Origin: Microbacterium aurum
GTDB taxonomy: Bacteria; Actinomycetota; Actinomycetes; Actinomycetales; Microbacteriaceae
Reading direction: 5' to 3'
Length of the DNA stretch: 64,000 bases
Assembly: GCF_016907815.1 (NCBI RefSeq)
Contig: NZ_JAFBCQ010000001.1
Span: forward strand, 2,046,001-2,110,000
Below are positions 47,987 to 56,921 of the stretch, piece by piece. The notes under the pieces are model-generated. The model did not search any database. It saw nothing but the letters and a program-made list of their open reading frames with translations, and was not told where the DNA came from. Within the stretch, counting starts at the first letter, position 1; each line of letters starts with the position of its first letter. The translations under genes were made by a program, and so were the position numbers.

Positions 47987-48007
47987 GTGACCAGATTGGT
48001 GACCAGA
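47987..48007. repeat. Direct repeat GTGACCAGA, possible integrase/excisionase site
   Basis: GTGACCAGA occurs at 47987-47995 and again at 47999-48007 (12-bp period), between the tRNA and the excisionase gene. Tyrosine integrases use short direct arm-type repeats beside the core site, so this is a candidate. Confidence 0.45.
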
Positions 48008-48103
48008 AACCCCCACGGGGCGCGTTTCGTGGTCGTCTCTGCCGATGAGGTACGCACTCGCCCCCGCTCGTTCGCGCGGGTACGCGCTCCGCACCTGTCA
48101 GGC

Positions 48104-48304
48104 ATGGAAGCTCATGCACGCATCGCGGTCGAGCCCGCGTTCCTGACCCAGGCCGAGGTCGCCGTTCTGCTGGGGGTGCCCGAGCGCACGCTCGAAGGCT
48201 GGCGGCTCACGAAGTCGGGACCGCCGTGGTTGAAGCTCGGTCGGCACGTGAAGTACGACAGTGAGGACGTGCTCGCGTGGGCGCGGGAGCAGCGTCATGG
48301 CTAG
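48104..48304 (+). CDS. Excisionase-like helix-turn-helix protein (66 aa)
   Basis: Small DNA-binding protein of the excisionase/HTH_17 family: FLTQAEVAVLLGVPERTLEGWR is the HTH and SGPPWLKLGRHVKYDSEDVLAW the wing. Its stop codon overlaps the integrase start by eight bases, a normal xis-int arrangement. ATG 48104 is chosen; the frame upstream is non-coding. Confidence 0.85.
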   Translation: MEAHARIAVEPAFLTQAEVAVLLGVPERTLEGWRLTKSGPPWLKLGRHVKYDSEDVLAWAREQRHG

Positions 48305-49502
48305 GCCGAAGATCGCCGCGGGCGAGGTCGGCCAGGTGCAGGTGACCCAGCTCGCGAGCGGCAAGTGGCGGGCACGCGCCCGGATGCGCGACGACTCCGG
48401 CGAGTTGGTGCAGCTCCGCGCCGAAGCCGCTACCGAGGATGCAGCCCGCGAGGAGCTGCTGTCGCGCGCGAAGACCCTGACGACGCACGCGAAGGCCATC
48501 GTCACCGCCGCATCGACCATCCAGGAGGCGGCGGAGGCGTGGCTGCCGACGGTGAAGGTGCGCGCCGAGAACGGCACGCTGTCGTGGTCGACGTATGAGA
48601 ACTACGAGACCACCGTCCGTCTCACGCTCGTCCCCGTCTGTGGCGGCGTCACGCTGGAGGCGCTCACGGTCGGCCGCTGCGATCGGATCATCCAGAACCT
48701 CCTTGCCGACCGGGGTGTGTCCGCAGCGCGGAAGGCCCGTTCGGTGCTCTCGCTCATCTGCGGGTTCGCCGTGCGCGACGACGCGATTCCGACGAACCCG
48801 GTGCGCGACGTCACGCGGCTGCCGACGCCGGATAAGAAGACCGCGATGCTCACTCCGCAGCAGATCGAGGCGATCCGCGACCTCATGACCCGGTGGCGGG
48901 AGACGGAGGGCATGGGACCGCGCCCGAACTGGCGGGCGCTCGTGGACGGCATGGACATCATGCTCGGCACCTCCGCTCGCGTGGGGGAGTGCATCGGCCT
49001 GCGCCGCTGCGACGTGGACATGACCACCGCCCCGCCGACGATCCTGATCGACGGCACCGTGATCCAGAACAAGGCGCAGGGCATTCAGCGGAAGAACGCC
49101 CCGAAGCGTACCCGCCAACGTCGTCGCGTCGCGCTCCCCGCTCTTGCGGCCGACGCAGTGCGGCGCCGGCTCGCACTCGCGGAGAAGGGGCTGGAGGCGT
49201 TGCTGTTCCCGACGAAGACCGGCAAGCCGATGAGCGTGTCGAACTACGAGCGTCTACTGCGCTCGTTCATCGACGACAACCGTGATGAGCTCGTGCGTCT
49301 CGGTGTTGACGTGGATGAGTACTCGACGCACATCTACCGGCGCACCACCGCGACTCTCGTGGAGCGCGCGGCGGGGCTCACGATCGCGTCACGGCTGCTC
49401 GGGCATGCGAACGAGATGGTCACACGCAACAGCTACGTCATCACGGCCGAGCAAGTTGATGTCGTCACCGCCGACATCCTCGACACGATCCTTGGGACGT
49501 GA
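48297..49502 (+). CDS. Tyrosine integrase
   Basis: Site-specific recombinase of 401 aa. The N-terminal arm-binding region (GQVQVTQLASGKWRARARMRDDSG) is followed by the core-binding domain (about residues 70-150). In the catalytic domain the first Arg is in GTSARVGECIGLRRCDVD (about 222), HxxR in STHIYRRTTAT (about 345) and the nucleophile Tyr in LLGHANEMVTRNSYV (about 382). Together with the adjacent excisionase it should insert the element at tRNA-Gln and excise it. Confidence 0.95.
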   Translation: MARPKIAAGEVGQVQVTQLASGKWRARARMRDDSGELVQLRAEAATEDAAREELLSRAKTLTTHAKAIVTAASTIQEAAEAWLPTVKVRAENGTLSWSTYENYETTVRLTLVPVCGGVTLEALTVGRCDRIIQNLLADRGVSAARKARSVLSLICGFAVRDDAIPTNPVRDVTRLPTPDKKTAMLTPQQIEAIRDLMTRWRETEGMGPRPNWRALVDGMDIMLGTSARVGECIGLRRCDVDMTTAPPTILIDGTVIQNKAQGIQRKNAPKRTRQRRRVALPALAADAVRRRLALAEKGLEALLFPTKTGKPMSVSNYERLLRSFIDDNRDELVRLGVDVDEYSTHIYRRTTATLVERAAGLTIASRLLGHANEMVTRNSYVITAEQVDVVTADILDTILGT

Positions 49503-49578
49503 GTCATGCGGCTCGCCGGTCGCGCGGAATGGGCCGGCGTACCTTCTCAATGAAGCCTTGCACCTGTGCGGGAGGAGA

Positions 49579-49879
49579 GGTAACGTACCTGCACCACAAG
49601 TCCATGAGCGGGCGGCGGCGGTGTGGAATCTCAACCACCGTAGGTCGGCCGGGGATGGCTGTGCCGGGCCGAGGCTCGGCGACGGGGGTGTCGATTCGGC
49701 ACCCCCCGTGAAAAGAACGCCGGTTGTGCCGAATCGACACCACCGTGGTGGCGCAAATCTTGCACCACCACGAAGCCCGAGCCCCGGGACTGCAGGCGGT
49801 GTCAACTTGCCACCACCGTACGAGGATTCGGCCGTCCAGACTTTGGGAGGCCGGACGGTTCCGTCAATTTGGCGGCACC
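49579..49879. repeat. Array of seven 17-bp dyads, GGTG-N9-CACC, in an 812-bp gene-free region
   Basis: Starts at 49579, 49620, 49687, 49725, 49750, 49798 and 49863 (the last is degenerate). The best copies are GGTGTCGATTCGGCACC and GGTGTCAACTTGCCACC. Several centres are AATC/GATT-like. Most copies are followed by ACCGTNG or a similar word. Copies three and four together form a 16-bp perfect inverted repeat (49687-49702 with 49726-49741). 49744-49756 pairs with 49760-49772 with one mismatch. The whole 49503-50245 stretch has no convincing gene. Candidate oriT, centromere or regulator array. Confidence 0.75.
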
Positions 49880-50245
49880 GTGGACGACGCGGATAAACGT
49901 GTTGGACGGCGCGCACGCCCCTCGCTGACGGCCCCGGAAAATTGCCGGGACCGTCGCATCGGACCCCGAAGCTGTCGCCTCCGCACCTCGTGGAGCTATG
50001 AACCACCGCTTCGCGCTGTCCGGTCGTGCTGCCGGTTCGCGTCCGCAAACAGATGAGCCCCTGAGGTCGTCATAGAGCCGCTCGGCTGTATCGTTCGGCT
50101 CAACGACGCTCGCGCGTCACCAGCGCGCCGCGACCATGGACGGCGCTCCCGGAACGACCGTCGCCACTCTGCCCCGATCGTCTAGCCCTCTCATCTGCGC
50201 CCCTGCCCAGACGGTCGCACCACGCGTATCTCCTCAGATTCATTC

Positions 50246-50314
50246 ATGGACGTATGCCACCGCGGGTGGGGCGTGCGCACCTCCCTCATGAGACGACTCG
50301 TGAGGAGGCCCGGG
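50246..50314 (+). promoter_or_regulatory. Conserved leader/possible oriT block before the first relaxase gene
   Basis: This block is nearly identical to 56922-56990 before the second relaxase gene. It contains CCACC-GCG-GGTGG and, further on, CCTCCCTCATGAG facing CTCGTGAGGAGG, a hairpin with one wobble pair and one bulge. The GGAGG ribosome-binding site is inside the second arm. It is open in frame with the relaxase but reads as low-value sequence, so I treat it as a leader. It could mask translation, be the relaxase nick region, or both. Confidence 0.55.
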
Positions 50315-52663
50315 GTGAAAGGCGGCGTGGTCCTGTTCCGCGGTACTGGCACGGCTGCGCGCCGGTACCTGGAGTCCGACAGATCCACCGCCGACGAGTA
50401 CTACCTGGAGGGCGGCACCGCGCTGCCGGGGTTCACCGTCACCGACGCCGCGGGCGAGGTCATCGAGGGGCGTACGCTCAACCCGGAGCAGTACGCCGCA
50501 TGGGTCGACTGGACGGACCCGATTAGCGGCACATCGATGGGAACCCCGCGCGGCGCGGGCGAGGGGATGCGGGGTTCGCCGCGGTTTGCGGAGATGGTGA
50601 TCAACGCCCCGAAGTCTCTCTCCATCGCCGCCGCCCTGCATCCGGAGGTTTCCGACGCGCTCGACGCCGCGCAACAGGATGCGGCGGCGGAGATCCGACG
50701 CTGGCTCGCCCAGCACTCGGTCACCCGGATCGGGCCTCGGCACGCGCGAGAGATTGTGCCGGTGCAGCAGTTGCAGACCGTCGCGGTCGCGCACAAGACC
50801 AGCCGTGCGGGTGACCCGCACCGGCACATCCACTTCCAGATCGGCACCCGCGTCTACGCCGCGGGGAAGTGGCGCGGTCTGGACACCGCGGCGCTGTTCA
50901 AGCAGCAGGGCGCGATTCGCGCCCTTGGCACCGCGATCATCGCCGCCCACCCGCAACTCGCCGCCGTACTCGACAAGCACGGTCTCACGCTCGACCCGGC
51001 GACGGGAGAGGTCGCAGAGCTGGAGCCGTTCAACGCGGCCCTGTCGAAGCGCGGTGCGCAGGTCGAACGCAATCTCGCCACCTTCGAGGCCAAATGGGAA
51101 GCTGCGCATCCCGGCGAGGAACCCGGGCCGGTCGTGCGGGCGCGGCTGAAAGCGAAGGCGTGGGAGCACGAACGCCCGGGGAAGAAGCCCACGGTGCTCG
51201 GCAGCGAGGCCGGTTGGCGCGCGGAGCTCGAAGACGCCGGCTACAGCCCGGATGCACCACGGGCGCACAGGCCTGCACCGGTCGCGCTCGACGAACTGCG
51301 CATCGAAGAAGTCGCATCTCGTGCACTTGACCGTGCGGCGGCGGGTGCATCGGCGTGGACGGCGCATACGCTGCGCGAGCACGTCACCCGCATCACCACC
51401 GAGCACGGCGTGCAAGCCACACCCGAGGAGCTACGAGAGTTCGTGCAACTGGCGACGCAGCTCGCAGCATCGGACTGCCTCTCCGTCCTCCCACCCGGCG
51501 CGCCGAAGCCGGAGCACGTCGCGCATCTGACATCGCTGCGCGTCGTCGCTGCCGAGACGGACCTGCGCGACCTGCTCACCGCACGCGCGGAGAAGTCCAA
51601 CCAGCGCATCCCGGGCGTACACAAGCTCGCGGTGCAGGCGGGCCTGGATGATGACCAGGAACGAGCGGCCGCAGTCGTCGCATCCGCCAACCCGCTCGTC
51701 GTGGTCGAAGGCGCCGCGGGGTCGGGTAAGACGACCATGCTCAAGACGGCCATCGAAGCCGCAGCAGCCGAGGGCCGTGGGACGCGGGTCGTCACGCCGA
51801 CGAAGAAGGCCGCCGACGTCGCGGCGCAGGAACTCGGCATCCCGACCGACTCCGTGGCCGCGCTCGTCTACGCACACGGGTTCCGGTGGAACAGCGACGG
51901 CGTGTGGACACGCCTGCGGCCCGGTGATGCCGATCCCGAAACCGGAAGCACCTACCGGGGGCCGGTGCATGAGGCGAGTCTCGCACTTGGTGAGCGGATC
52001 GTCGTCGACGAGGCAGGGATGCTCGACCAAGACTCCGCACTCGCACTGTTGCAGGTCGCGGACGAGGCCGGGGCGGCTGTCGCGCTCGTCGGAGACCGGG
52101 CGCAACTCCCCGCCGTCGGACGCGGAGGCGTTCTCGACATCGCCACCAAACTCACCCCAGCAGTCGTGGATATGACGAGCCTGCACCGCTTCACCGACCC
52201 CGCGTATGCGGCGTTCACGCTCGAGCTGCGGCATGCCCGCAGTCCCGCCGCGATCTTCGATCGGCTGAACGAGCGCGGACTGATCGCCCTGCACGACACC
52301 GATGAGGACCTGCGGTCGGCCATCGCCACGACGACGAGTACAGCGGATGCGATCACCGCCGCGACGAACGACGAGGCCCGGGCGCTCAACGAACGCATCC
52401 GTGCCGAGCGGGTCGACTGCGACGAGGTTGACGACGGGCGGACGGTGTTCGGCAGCGACGGGCTGCCCATCGGCGCCGGGGACGTGATCCAGACCCGCAG
52501 CAACGAGTCCACGCTCGGCGTTGCCAACCGGCAGACCTGGACCGTGCAGCACGTCGGCGACGACGGTGCGCTGAGCGTCGTCGAGACCGGCAACGGCCGT
52601 AAGTGGCAGCGCACCGTGACCTTGCCCGCGGAGTACGTGGCCGAGGATGCGCATCTGGCCTAG
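50315..52663 (+). pseudogene. MobF (TraA-like) relaxase-helicase, N-terminal 780 residues; interrupted
   Basis: N-terminal part of a conjugative relaxase-helicase. It has MobF tyrosines Y18 and Y29-Y30 (DEYYLEGG), and the HUH metal site HKTSRAGDPHRHIH (about residues 160-173). The RecD-like helicase has Walker A GAAGSGKTTML (about 467), VVDEAGMLDQD (about 563) and LVGDRAQLPAVGRGG. The frame ends abruptly at HLA-stop, just before the helicase motif present in the second relaxase. The last native bases are GCATCT at 52651-52656; the remaining codons come from the inserted element. The missing part lies at 61903-63006. The relaxase domain could still be functional, but the C-terminal helicase motifs are lost. 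GTG 50315 has GGAGG six bases before it. Confidence 0.9.
52651..52656. repeat. Left junction repeat of the inserted element (GCATCT)
   Basis: GCATCT here and at 61902-61907 is all that the two junctions share. Joining them gives CAT CTC GGC TAC in one frame. The rebuilt target is an imperfect dyad, GCCGAG-N9-CTCGGC around GATGCGCAT, as expected for a serine-integrase attB. Confidence 0.85.
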
Positions 52664-52680
52664 CCGAGGTTCTGTAAACG

Positions 52681-52709
52681 CACCTACCTCTCACACGAGT
52701 AGGAAGGTG
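52681..52709 (+). promoter_or_regulatory. Hairpin over the recombinase ribosome-binding site
   Basis: CACCTACCT (52681-52689) can pair with AGGAAGGTG (52701-52709) except for one central A-A mismatch. The second arm contains the AGGAAGG sequence nearest the start codon. On a read-through transcript this would hide the site. Confidence 0.45.
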
Positions 52710-52719
52710 GGGCCGGAAC

Positions 52720-54297
52720 ATGGGCCAGGAACAGCAGGTGCAGGCTACGGGATCAGCAGCGCCGGTGCGGGCGGTGATGTACGTCAGGATCAGCGATGAC
52801 CCCGAGGGCACCGAACGAGGCGTAGATCGGCAGGAGGCCGATTGCCGTGCATACGTCGCAGCCCACGGGTGGGAAGTCGCAGCGGTGTTTCGTGAGAATG
52901 ACACGTCGGCGTTCAAGCAGCGCACGATCACACTGCCGTCTGGTGAGCGGGTGCGCCGGGTGATCCGCCCGCAGTTCCGTACCATGCTGAAACACCTGAG
53001 CGACGGGCATGCGCAGGTGATGATCGCCTACGACTTGGATCGGGCGGTGCGCGACCCGCGCGACTTGGAAGACCTCATCGACGCGAAAGTCCTCGGCGGG
53101 TTCACCGTCCGCTCCGTCACTGGCTCACTCAGGTTGGACACGGACTCTGACGTGGCAATGGCGCGGGTGCTGGTGGCGATGGCGAACAAGTCCTCCGCTG
53201 ACACCGCGCGCCGTGTCGCGCGGGCGGCGAAGCAGCAGGCCGTCGAGGGTGCCTGGCACGGCGGCAGGGTGCCGTTCGGCTACCGCGCCGAGAACGGCGT
53301 CCTGATTGTCGATCCGGTGACCGGGCCTCTGGTGATCGAGGCGTACCAGCGGGTGCTGGCCGGTGACTCGCTGTATCGGATTCGGAAGGACTGGAATGAG
53401 CGCGGCATTCTCACCACTCATGAGTGTGCGTGGTCGGATCGGACGCTGAAACTGATGCTCCGTAACCCCTCGAACAAAGGGACACGCGAATACCGGCCCG
53501 TGATGCCCGATGGGAGCCGCGCGAAGACCTCGAAGATGCAGGTGCAAGCGGCGTGGCCTGCGCTCGTGGACGAGGACACCTGGCAGCAAGTCTCCGACGT
53601 GCTCGACGCGCGGAAGAAGGCTCGGAACTTCCACCAGCCCGGCACCGGCGCGGCGAAGCGCATGTACCCGTTCTCCGGGCTCATCCGCTGCTCGAAGTGC
53701 GGGACCGCGATGATTCACCGTGGCGTCGTGTACCAGTGCATCCAGCCCACGCGCGGTGGGTGCCACCGATCAATCCGCTCGACTGAAATCACGAAACTCG
53801 TGGAGGAGGCGGTGCTCGCGACGTTCGAGCAGATCACCCTCCACCCCACAAAACGCAGCAAGTCTGACGGTGACCTTGCGGCGCGGGTCGGGCTCGCAGC
53901 GACGCTCGACGCGGACCGGGAGCGACTGGCACGGCTCGATGATGACTACTACGACGGTCTGATCGACAAGGCCATGTGGGTGCGGCAACGCGCGAGGATC
54001 GCGGAGCGGATCGAGGCCATCCGCCGCGAGTACGCCGCCACGACGCCCGAGCATGCTGGGCCGAGCATCGACGTGACCACCGTCGCCGCCGAGTGGGAGG
54101 GCCGTACTCCGATGTGGCAGTACCAAGCAGCATGCCTCATCCTGCAAGCCGTCCTCGTTCACGCTCTCCCGGAGGGCATGAACGGTGCGACCCCGGCCCG
54201 TCGCCGCAACGAAACCGTCGAAGCCTTCCATGAGCGCCGTGCCGCGTACCGCGCCGAAATCCTCTCGCACCGGGTCGAGTTCATCTGGCGCGCATAG
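52720..54297 (+). CDS. Large serine recombinase (525 aa)
   Basis: Site-specific recombinase that probably inserted this element. The resolvase domain has the catalytic Ser in AVMYVRISDD (Ser25) and FRTMLKHLSDGHAQVMIAYDLDRAVRDPRDLEDLID. The recombinase domain has RVPFGYRAENGVLIVDPVTGPLVIEAYQRVLAG and NPSNKGTREY. A zinc ribbon (IRCSKCGTAMIHRG ... YQC ... GGC, about residues 323-350) and a coiled-coil segment (about 385-440) complete the usual layout. It lies 64 bp from the left junction, the normal place for a serine integrase gene. Confidence 0.95.
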   Translation: MGQEQQVQATGSAAPVRAVMYVRISDDPEGTERGVDRQEADCRAYVAAHGWEVAAVFRENDTSAFKQRTITLPSGERVRRVIRPQFRTMLKHLSDGHAQVMIAYDLDRAVRDPRDLEDLIDAKVLGGFTVRSVTGSLRLDTDSDVAMARVLVAMANKSSADTARRVARAAKQQAVEGAWHGGRVPFGYRAENGVLIVDPVTGPLVIEAYQRVLAGDSLYRIRKDWNERGILTTHECAWSDRTLKLMLRNPSNKGTREYRPVMPDGSRAKTSKMQVQAAWPALVDEDTWQQVSDVLDARKKARNFHQPGTGAAKRMYPFSGLIRCSKCGTAMIHRGVVYQCIQPTRGGCHRSIRSTEITKLVEEAVLATFEQITLHPTKRSKSDGDLAARVGLAATLDADRERLARLDDDYYDGLIDKAMWVRQRARIAERIEAIRREYAATTPEHAGPSIDVTTVAAEWEGRTPMWQYQAACLILQAVLVHALPEGMNGATPARRRNETVEAFHERRAAYRAEILSHRVEFIWRA

Positions 54298-54342
54298 CTC
54301 AGTTGGTGTGATCGGTCCCGCGCCCCTGACTGCCAAAGCATG

Positions 54343-54585
54343 TCAGGGTGCGGGGCTGTCGCGCTTCTCGCCCCGAGGCGCGTTCATGGGCCGAGGGGCG
54401 GTGCAGAGGCCGCGCAGTTCGGCCAGCACAGCAGGATCCTCCACCACGGTGGTGAAGCCCTGCGCACTACGTGAGGCGGCGGCGAGTCGTGCGCCAAGGG
54501 TGGCGTCATCCGATGAAGCAGAGGTGGCGGGATTGGCGGTGTGGGTGCCCATACCGTTAGGTGCGGAACCCCACCCCCAGTTCAT
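54343..54585 (-). CDS. Small protein (80 aa) coupled to the next gene, unknown function
   Basis: Not recognised. It is soluble, Ala/Ser-rich at the N-terminus (ATSASSDDATLGARLAAASRSAQ), with a possible helix PAVLAELRGLC, and a proline-rich tail. The ATG overlaps the preceding gene's stop codon (ATGA on the minus strand), the main reason to accept it as real. Confidence 0.5.
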   Translation of the reverse strand: MNWGWGSAPNGMGTHTANPATSASSDDATLGARLAAASRSAQGFTTVVEDPAVLAELRGLCTAPRPMNAPRGEKRDSPAP

Positions 54586-55445
54586 GGTGCGGTGTGTTTG
54601 TCGGGGTTGGCGGCGCGGATCGCATCCATCAGCGCCTCGTCGCTGCGCAGAGCGTCCAGCGGTTCGCCGTTCAGTAACCGCAGGAACACACCGTCACCGA
54701 CCGGAGTGCCCGGGTGCTTCGGGGCGGGATGCCCCAGCACGATCCGCAACAGCGCAGACCACGACCGAGGCGGCAGTCCGAGCAGCATCGGCATCGCGCG
54801 GTCACGGCGCAGCACCTCGACCGCTCGGGCTCGCGATGATAGGTCGGCGAGCCGGTAGGCCACATGCTCCATGCACTCGGCGACCAGCGCCGCATCCCAC
54901 CCCGTAGAGGCGAACAGTGCGACAGTGACAGACAGCAGAGCGGCCACCCTTGCCTCATGTTCGCTGTCTTCTGCGTCACCGTCGTCGTGGTGTGTGAACG
55001 CGGGGTGATAGTCAGCCAGGCGCTCTCGTTCGGCGAACCGTACGGCATCATGAAATCCAACGATCCGAGAGGTATGGCGCACCTTGCTGGCCGAGGTCAG
55101 CAACCCGGCGGCACGAGTCTCAGCGTTACAGGTGATCTGCACAGCACGAGTGACCACCGCCCACGGGTTGCCCGCGTTCCGCGTCGAAGGGGCGAGCATC
55201 ACCTCGAACGCGGCGGACGCTACTTCCCAGGCATCCAGACCGTGCTTACTGGCAAGTGGCCGGTACTTGATCGCGGTGTAGCGCATGAGTTCTGCCGCTT
55301 CACGATCACCCCGCCACGCACCAGGTCCAGCGTCGTATAGCCGGGTGAGCAGGGCGCGTAGACCTTCCGGGCTCTCGAACCCGCCGCTGGCCGAACCAGC
55401 CGGACCTGTAGCGCCGTCTGCGCGGGGTATAAGATGCTCGTCCAC
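54582..55445 (-). CDS. Unknown 287-aa protein of the mobile element
   Basis: Not recognised. Mostly helical: LRALLTRLYDAGPGAWRGDREAAELM, then YRPLASKHGLDAWEVASAAFEVML, which vaguely resembles sigma-70 region 2, and a central acidic patch (HHDDGDAEDSEHEARVAALL). No signal peptide or membrane helix. Starts at GTG 55445 with GGGAGG seven bases before it, inside a hairpin (55453-55468). A regulatory or replication role would be a guess. Confidence 0.7.
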   Translation of the reverse strand: MDEHLIPRADGATGPAGSASGGFESPEGLRALLTRLYDAGPGAWRGDREAAELMRYTAIKYRPLASKHGLDAWEVASAAFEVMLAPSTRNAGNPWAVVTRAVQITCNAETRAAGLLTSASKVRHTSRIVGFHDAVRFAERERLADYHPAFTHHDDGDAEDSEHEARVAALLSVTVALFASTGWDAALVAECMEHVAYRLADLSSRARAVEVLRRDRAMPMLLGLPPRSWSALLRIVLGHPAPKHPGTPVGDGVFLRLLNGEPLDALRSDEALMDAIRAANPDKHTAP

Positions 55446-55447
55446 GG

Positions 55448-55477
55448 TGACGCCTCCCAGAAGGGAGGTGCGCCACC
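55448..55477 (-). promoter_or_regulatory. Hairpin over the ribosome-binding site of the 287-aa gene
   Basis: On the minus strand CCTCCC-TTCT-GGGAGG (55463-55468 with 55453-55458) is a perfect stem with GGTGG upstream and CACCG downstream that can extend pairing. GGGAGG is the ribosome-binding site of the GTG at 55445. The string CGCACCTCCCT recurs before both relaxase genes. Confidence 0.6.
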
Positions 55478-55588
55478 GGAACCCAAACCGAGGCGCGCGT
55501 CAGCGCGCTCGCACGCATCGTCAGGGCTGTCGTTCTACTTCGAGGCCAGATTCGTAAGCGTCACACCGCGTTCACGAACTAGGACCTG

Positions 55589-56230
55589 TCACTTGACGCG
55601 GATGTCGCTCACCGGCTCGTGGGTTGATGTGTCCCATCGCCCGTTGATGGAGCTGAGGAGCAGCCAGGGTTCGATGACGAGGTTGATGGCGATGTGCGCA
55701 GCGATCACGGGGAGCACGTTGCGGTCTGCGAGAAGGTAGGTCGCGCCGAGCGCCGCGCCGAGAGCGGTAGTGGCCGTGACGACAGGGACAATGATCCGCG
55801 CGTCACGAGAGAACAGCACCCAGAGGGAATGCGCTACGCCGAAGGCGACCGCCGCCGCGAGGACTTGCAGGACACCGGCTGCGCCGAGCCCGTCGAGCCA
55901 GTCCATGAGGAACTTGCGGAACAGCAGTTCTTCCAGTGTCCCTGTGACCAGTGCCAGTGGGATGGCGAGGAGCTTGAGGCCCGTGAACGAGGTGGCATGC
56001 TCCTTGACGAACGGCACCGCCCAGAACGTGTACGCGACGTACGCGACGACGATGACCGCCGCGAGCACCCAGGCCCACGGGATCGAAGATGCCGCCTGGT
56101 TCACGCCGAGCAGGTCGGTGACGAACCATGCCGGGTCGCGGATCAACCACAGCACCAAGGGGATCGCCATGCCCGAGGTCGTGCCCACAATGAGCAGCCC
56201 CGTGACCTGGCGAGCTGAGAGATTGCGCAC
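55589..56230 (-). CDS. CPBP-family intramembrane protease-like protein
   Basis: A 213-residue membrane protein with about six helices and all three CPBP (Abi/CAAX-like) motifs: EELLFRKF, FGVAHSLW and HIAIN. The family includes intramembrane glutamic-type proteases and bacteriocin-immunity or membrane-maturation factors. I chose GTG 56230, preceded by AAAGG six bases away, over upstream ATGs. It diverges from a TetR gene that is likely to control it. Confidence 0.85.
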   Translation of the reverse strand: MRNLSARQVTGLLIVGTTSGMAIPLVLWLIRDPAWFVTDLLGVNQAASSIPWAWVLAAVIVVAYVAYTFWAVPFVKEHATSFTGLKLLAIPLALVTGTLEELLFRKFLMDWLDGLGAAGVLQVLAAAVAFGVAHSLWVLFSRDARIIVPVVTATTALGAALGATYLLADRNVLPVIAAHIAINLVIEPWLLLSSINGRWDTSTHEPVSDIRVK

Positions 56231-56310
56231 GAGAGTCCTTTCGAGTGGCATCAAGCTGTTATCGCACAGTCGTACCATAATAGGTGAGGGAAGATGACCG
56301 AGGAGGATCG

Positions 56311-56880
56311 ATGCCGAAGGTCGTGGATCACGATGCACGCCGGATGGCGATCACGCGCGCGGTCGCGCGGCTGATCGAACGCGACGGCATCCACACCGTG
56401 TCCGTGCGTACGGTCGCAGTCGAAGCGGGCGTGCAGCCGTCGACGCTGCGGCATTACTTCCCCAGCAGCGACCAAATGCTTGCAGCGACCATCCAGATGG
56501 TTCGCGACGACCAAGCAGAGCGACTTGCAGCCCTTGCTCCCGCAGGCAACCCCCACGACGATATTCGTCAGGCGTGGCTCCAAGCGCTCCCACTGGACGC
56601 GGCGCGCCGAACAGAAGCACACGTCTGGCTCGCCGTTACCGCCACCGCACGCGACACCGAACTCCGGGCAATCCTCCGGGGGATTGAGGATGGACTACAG
56701 CACTTGTGTCGGGTCACCGCGCAGACCTTCGCGCCCCGCGCCGACGTCGCACGCGAAGCCACCCTGCTGCGAGCCTTCACCGACGGCCTCACGCTCAACG
56801 CGATCGCCGACCCCGAATCATTCACGCCCGAGCACATCACCGTCGTCCTCGACACCTATCTCGCCCGACTCGCAGCCTGA
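56311..56880 (+). CDS. TetR-family regulator
   Basis: A 189-residue regulator. MAITRAVARLIERDGIHTVSVRTVAVEAGVQPSTLRHYFPSSDQML (about residues 12-57) is the DNA-binding domain. ATG 56311 has a strong AGGAGG five bases upstream. The 80-bp divergent gap to the CPBP gene is AT-richer than its surroundings (TACCATAATAGG), and probably holds both promoters. Confidence 0.88.
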   Translation: MPKVVDHDARRMAITRAVARLIERDGIHTVSVRTVAVEAGVQPSTLRHYFPSSDQMLAATIQMVRDDQAERLAALAPAGNPHDDIRQAWLQALPLDAARRTEAHVWLAVTATARDTELRAILRGIEDGLQHLCRVTAQTFAPRADVAREATLLRAFTDGLTLNAIADPESFTPEHITVVLDTYLARLAA

Positions 56881-56921
56881 CCTGCCCCCACCAACAGACT
56901 CCGCTACCCCCAATAGCAGTT

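Noticed and set aside
49579..49879. CRISPR array
   Set aside because: The repeats are short, diverged dyads at irregular spacing, and no cas genes are near.
49389..50048. 219-codon minus-strand frame in the integrase-relaxase gap
   Set aside because: It overlaps the integrase end, is Pro/Arg/Gly-rich, and its apparent repeats follow the DNA dyad array.
54289..54350. tRNA-like start (GCGCATAGCTCAGTTGGT) after the recombinase stop codon
   Set aside because: Only the D-arm start resembles a tRNA; there is no matching anticodon arm, T-arm or acceptor partner.
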